A stretch of DNA of 64,000 nt from Actinernus sp. WN-2022 (lineage: Eukaryota; Cnidaria; Anthozoa; Actiniaria; Actinernidae), in assembly GCA_030867875.1 (NCBI GenBank), contig JAOWCC010001589.1, forward strand, positions 141,271,745 through 141,335,744. The letters are read 5' to 3'. This document shows, piece after piece, positions 62,102 to 64,000 of the stretch (position 1 is its first letter; every line of letters starts with the position of its first letter). The notes beneath the pieces are model-generated. The model saw only the letters and a list, made by a program, of their open reading frames with translations, had not been told where the DNA came from and ran no database searches. A program made the position numbers and the translations under genes.

Positions 62102-64000
62102 GTGAAGTGTTAAAACTAAATATTATCAAGAAATAATGTTATTAATTATAAATAATTTGCAGGAATGCAGATTGCATATAAAGCTTCTACATAACGATTA
62201 CATTTAATAATGCAACAACAACAACATGTTTTATTTCTACAACATTCATGAGTCCCCACAGACAGCCCAAACTTTAATTGCGTCTATAAACCTCGCAATA
62301 TACCCTTCCATGGTTTCTTTGAACTTTTGATATATATACCGTCGACAGACAGACAGACAGAAGAGGTTTATTGGCACTTTGCAGACATTAATGTTTACAT
62401 CAGTGTTGAATCCAATAATAATATAAGATGACTAAATAGATGAATACTAAGTCTTGTTGTAGGGTAATATATATGACATTAATTTATTGTGGAAACAGGT
62501 GGCAAGTTACTTATAATGTGGGATCTAATTGTAAGGCAATCAGATATGTATTTGGCTGCTCTTCTTGCAATTTTGGTATCTGGCTTAAGTATAAGGGTTA
62601 AAATTTGGTCATCATTTGTTTTCTTTAGAGATCTTTTCAATGTATTTTCCAATGAAGCATAGAATTCCTTTCTCGGCACTTGGTAGTATGTGCATCTAAT
62701 TATAAAGTGCCGTTCATCCTCAACTTCAGCTTTACAAAGAGGACAAAGCCTCTCGTTGGGTGGTTTATATGGGCGCTCATATCTGCCCCTCTCAATTTGT
62801 AGCTCATGATTACTTATTCTCAACTTCGTTAGCGCAATTCGATGCTTCACGTTCTTAATATTTAACAGATAATTTTCAAGTTCGTGTTTATATTTGAATG
62901 TTCGGTAAAATCTTAATTTGTTACCTTGGTTGTTTTTTCGGTTATTATCGTTGAATAGCTTCACTATGCCAATTTTGGATTTGAATATCTACTAGTCTTT
63001 GTTTTAAATTATTAATAATTGTGTTTGGGTGTTCGATTTCTTCCTGGAAAAACCAGAGTCGATACTGGTCATAAACTGCTTGCATTTGCATCTATCCGAC
63101 TGATTCCTAAATCCCTCACCCCATGGCATGCATCCCCCACCTCTTAATTTTTCCCATCCTCAGAGTTTATTATGCCTTGATAGCCCAGATGGCAGAGAAC
63201 ATGCCTGCCATACAGGAGGTCGGGATTATTTTTTAACTGGACAACATTTTAATAGCTCTCTTTTCTTCATTCTGGTATTTTTCTTTCTTTCCAAATTATC
63301 ATTTTTAATTAATAATATAACTGATAGCCTTTCGAAGTGATCAATTGAAAACCTTGCTTCGACCCCTCTGTCTGAAATATCTCTCACATGGAAGTCAAGA
63401 GCTAGTATCTGCCATTCTGGAACATTAATTGGCATGTTTGAGTATGTAACATGCATGTTGTAAGTCTATATGTCTGTATATATGTGCATTAATTAATTAC
63501 ATGTACCTTTCTGACACTGGATTATTAGGAAGCTGTGCCTTATTGCTATAGCCGCAGTGTTTGGTTATATAAATGTAGATCTAATGACAGTATATAATAA
63601 TTTTATTGGTTGGTGGAATAAAAATTGATATAAATCATACAATGATGTAGATTGATGCCAACACATATTGTTTATAGGTAAAACCAACCTGTAAAGAGCA
63701 TGAAAACAAGGGGGGGGGATTGTCCTGAAATGTGACAGGCAAATTTGCCTTTTTTGCAGTTTTTTATAATTCCCCCTAGCAATAGAAATCTCTATAGGAT
63801 TATTAAGTAAAAGCAATGACAAATATTGATTGCATGATTCCTTTAATTGATTTGGAAATACATCTTGTACACAGTCTGGTACTGCATGATCTAGCTTAAA
63901 TTGTTATCTTGTATTTCTATTAAAGTTCAATAACTTCTGGACTTGGGCAGCTCATAGCACAGATAGCTGCACGCCGTACTACTGGGCAGGACATTAACTG
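61956..64000 (+). CDS. Mpv17/PMP22-family membrane protein, first two exons (gene runs off the window)
   Basis: Exon 1 is 61956-62101 and the start of exon 2 is 63926-64000. Joined, they read 73 residues: an acidic/basic leader of about 25 residues, then FLDHLIGWYSYYLQTHPVLT and KSLT, then across the junction SSITSGLGQLIAQ. WY--L--HPVLTK-LTS---SGLG-L-AQ is the N-terminal signature of the Mpv17/PMP22 family (PXMP2, MPV17, MPV17L), small four-helix channel-like proteins of peroxisomal or mitochondrial membranes. HPVLTK is nearest PXMP2. The ATG at 61956 has A at -3 and G at +4. The donor AAG|GTGAAG and phase 2 fit the acceptor TTAAAG|. The rest lies beyond 64000. Confidence 0.8.
62340..63075 (-). 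pseudogene. LINE ORF2 C-terminal fragment with zinc-knuckle-like CPLC...H-C block
   Basis: On the minus strand 63075-62970 reads AVYDQYRLWFFQEEIEHP and then shifts frame into LRFYRTFKYKHELENYLL, ALTKLRISNHELQIERGRY, RLCPLCKAEVEDERHFIIRC (62964-62479). The C-x2-C...H-x4-C block ends many LINE ORF2 proteins. The 3' region runs to CTTCTGTCTGTCTGTCTGTC at 62346-62370, a LINE-type tail. 5'-truncated, one frameshift. It lies in intron 1 of the Mpv17/PMP22-family gene. Confidence 0.82.
63076..63925. other. Intron of the Mpv17/PMP22-family gene, nothing certain
   Basis: 63173-63235 (TTGATAGCCCAGATGGCAGA) resembles a worn tRNA-like SINE head without a clear B box. The rest is AT-rich with a G-run at 63711-63719. 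Confidence 0.4.
63926..64000 (+). CDS. Mpv17/PMP22-family exon 2, 5' part
   Basis: SSITSGLGQLIAQIAARRTT then GQDIN, cut by the window end. GLG-LIAQ followed by a short basic linker is the expected end of TM1 and first loop. Confidence 0.75.

Noticed and set aside
63851..63925. Alternative reading of the right edge as LINE or repeat
   Set aside because: Exact phase match and family signature with exon 1 at 61956 make an Mpv17/PMP22-family exon the better explanation.

Overview
This is nuclear DNA of an invertebrate animal, most likely an anthozoan cnidarian such as a stony coral. Evidence: it is AT-rich; the host genes are split into short exons of 46-321 bp with GT-AG introns up to about 8 kb; and it carries LINEs whose ORF1 has an SGNH esterase, a tyrosine-recombinase relic, tRNA-headed SINEs, very many small inverted-repeat elements and frequent ACATGTACATG-type words. 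The clade is inferred. No species is claimed.

Host genes. Almost none of the host coding sequence shows as long open frames. I rebuilt it from splice sites, reading phase and family motifs. (1) Minus strand, 13587-36677: a complete 12-exon, 391-residue gene for the intramembrane protease SPPL3, with its YD, GLGD and PAL motifs in exons 6, 9 and 11. (2) Minus strand, 42236-55925: a complete 9-exon, 543-residue SLC22 organic-ion transporter. (3) Plus strand, from 61956 past the right edge: the first two exons of an Mpv17/PMP22-family membrane protein, closest in feel to PXMP2. A short coding-like stretch at 38209-38298, now broken by a small transposon, may be a fourth gene or a relic.

Left end (1-6740) is a transposon graveyard. 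A CR1/L2-like LINE (SGNH ORF1, endonuclease, reverse transcriptase) carries an internal deletion, a clean 0.42 kb internal inversion, a 987 bp foldback element and the 3' end of a second LINE. It is followed by a decayed Crypton/DIRS-type tyrosine recombinase split by about 0.94 kb of foreign sequence. The stretch 6741-13522 is mostly non-coding with small repeats.

The introns of SPPL3 and SLC22 are packed with non-autonomous DNA transposons, several with clear target-site duplications (TTAA, TA, 5-10 bp), SINEs, a 157 bp satellite present at two loci, a 39 bp in-frame minisatellite, a partial exon duplication and several long inverted repeats. The right end (58.5-61.1 kb) holds the most unusual object: a 1407 bp palindromic element whose two arms each carry a heptamer array of telomere-like composition near their outer ends and protein-like reading frames, nested in an older element with a 10 bp target duplication.

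The genes are ordinary housekeeping and transport functions with no evident shared pathway. The notable biology is the density, nesting and foldback structure of the mobile DNA around them.
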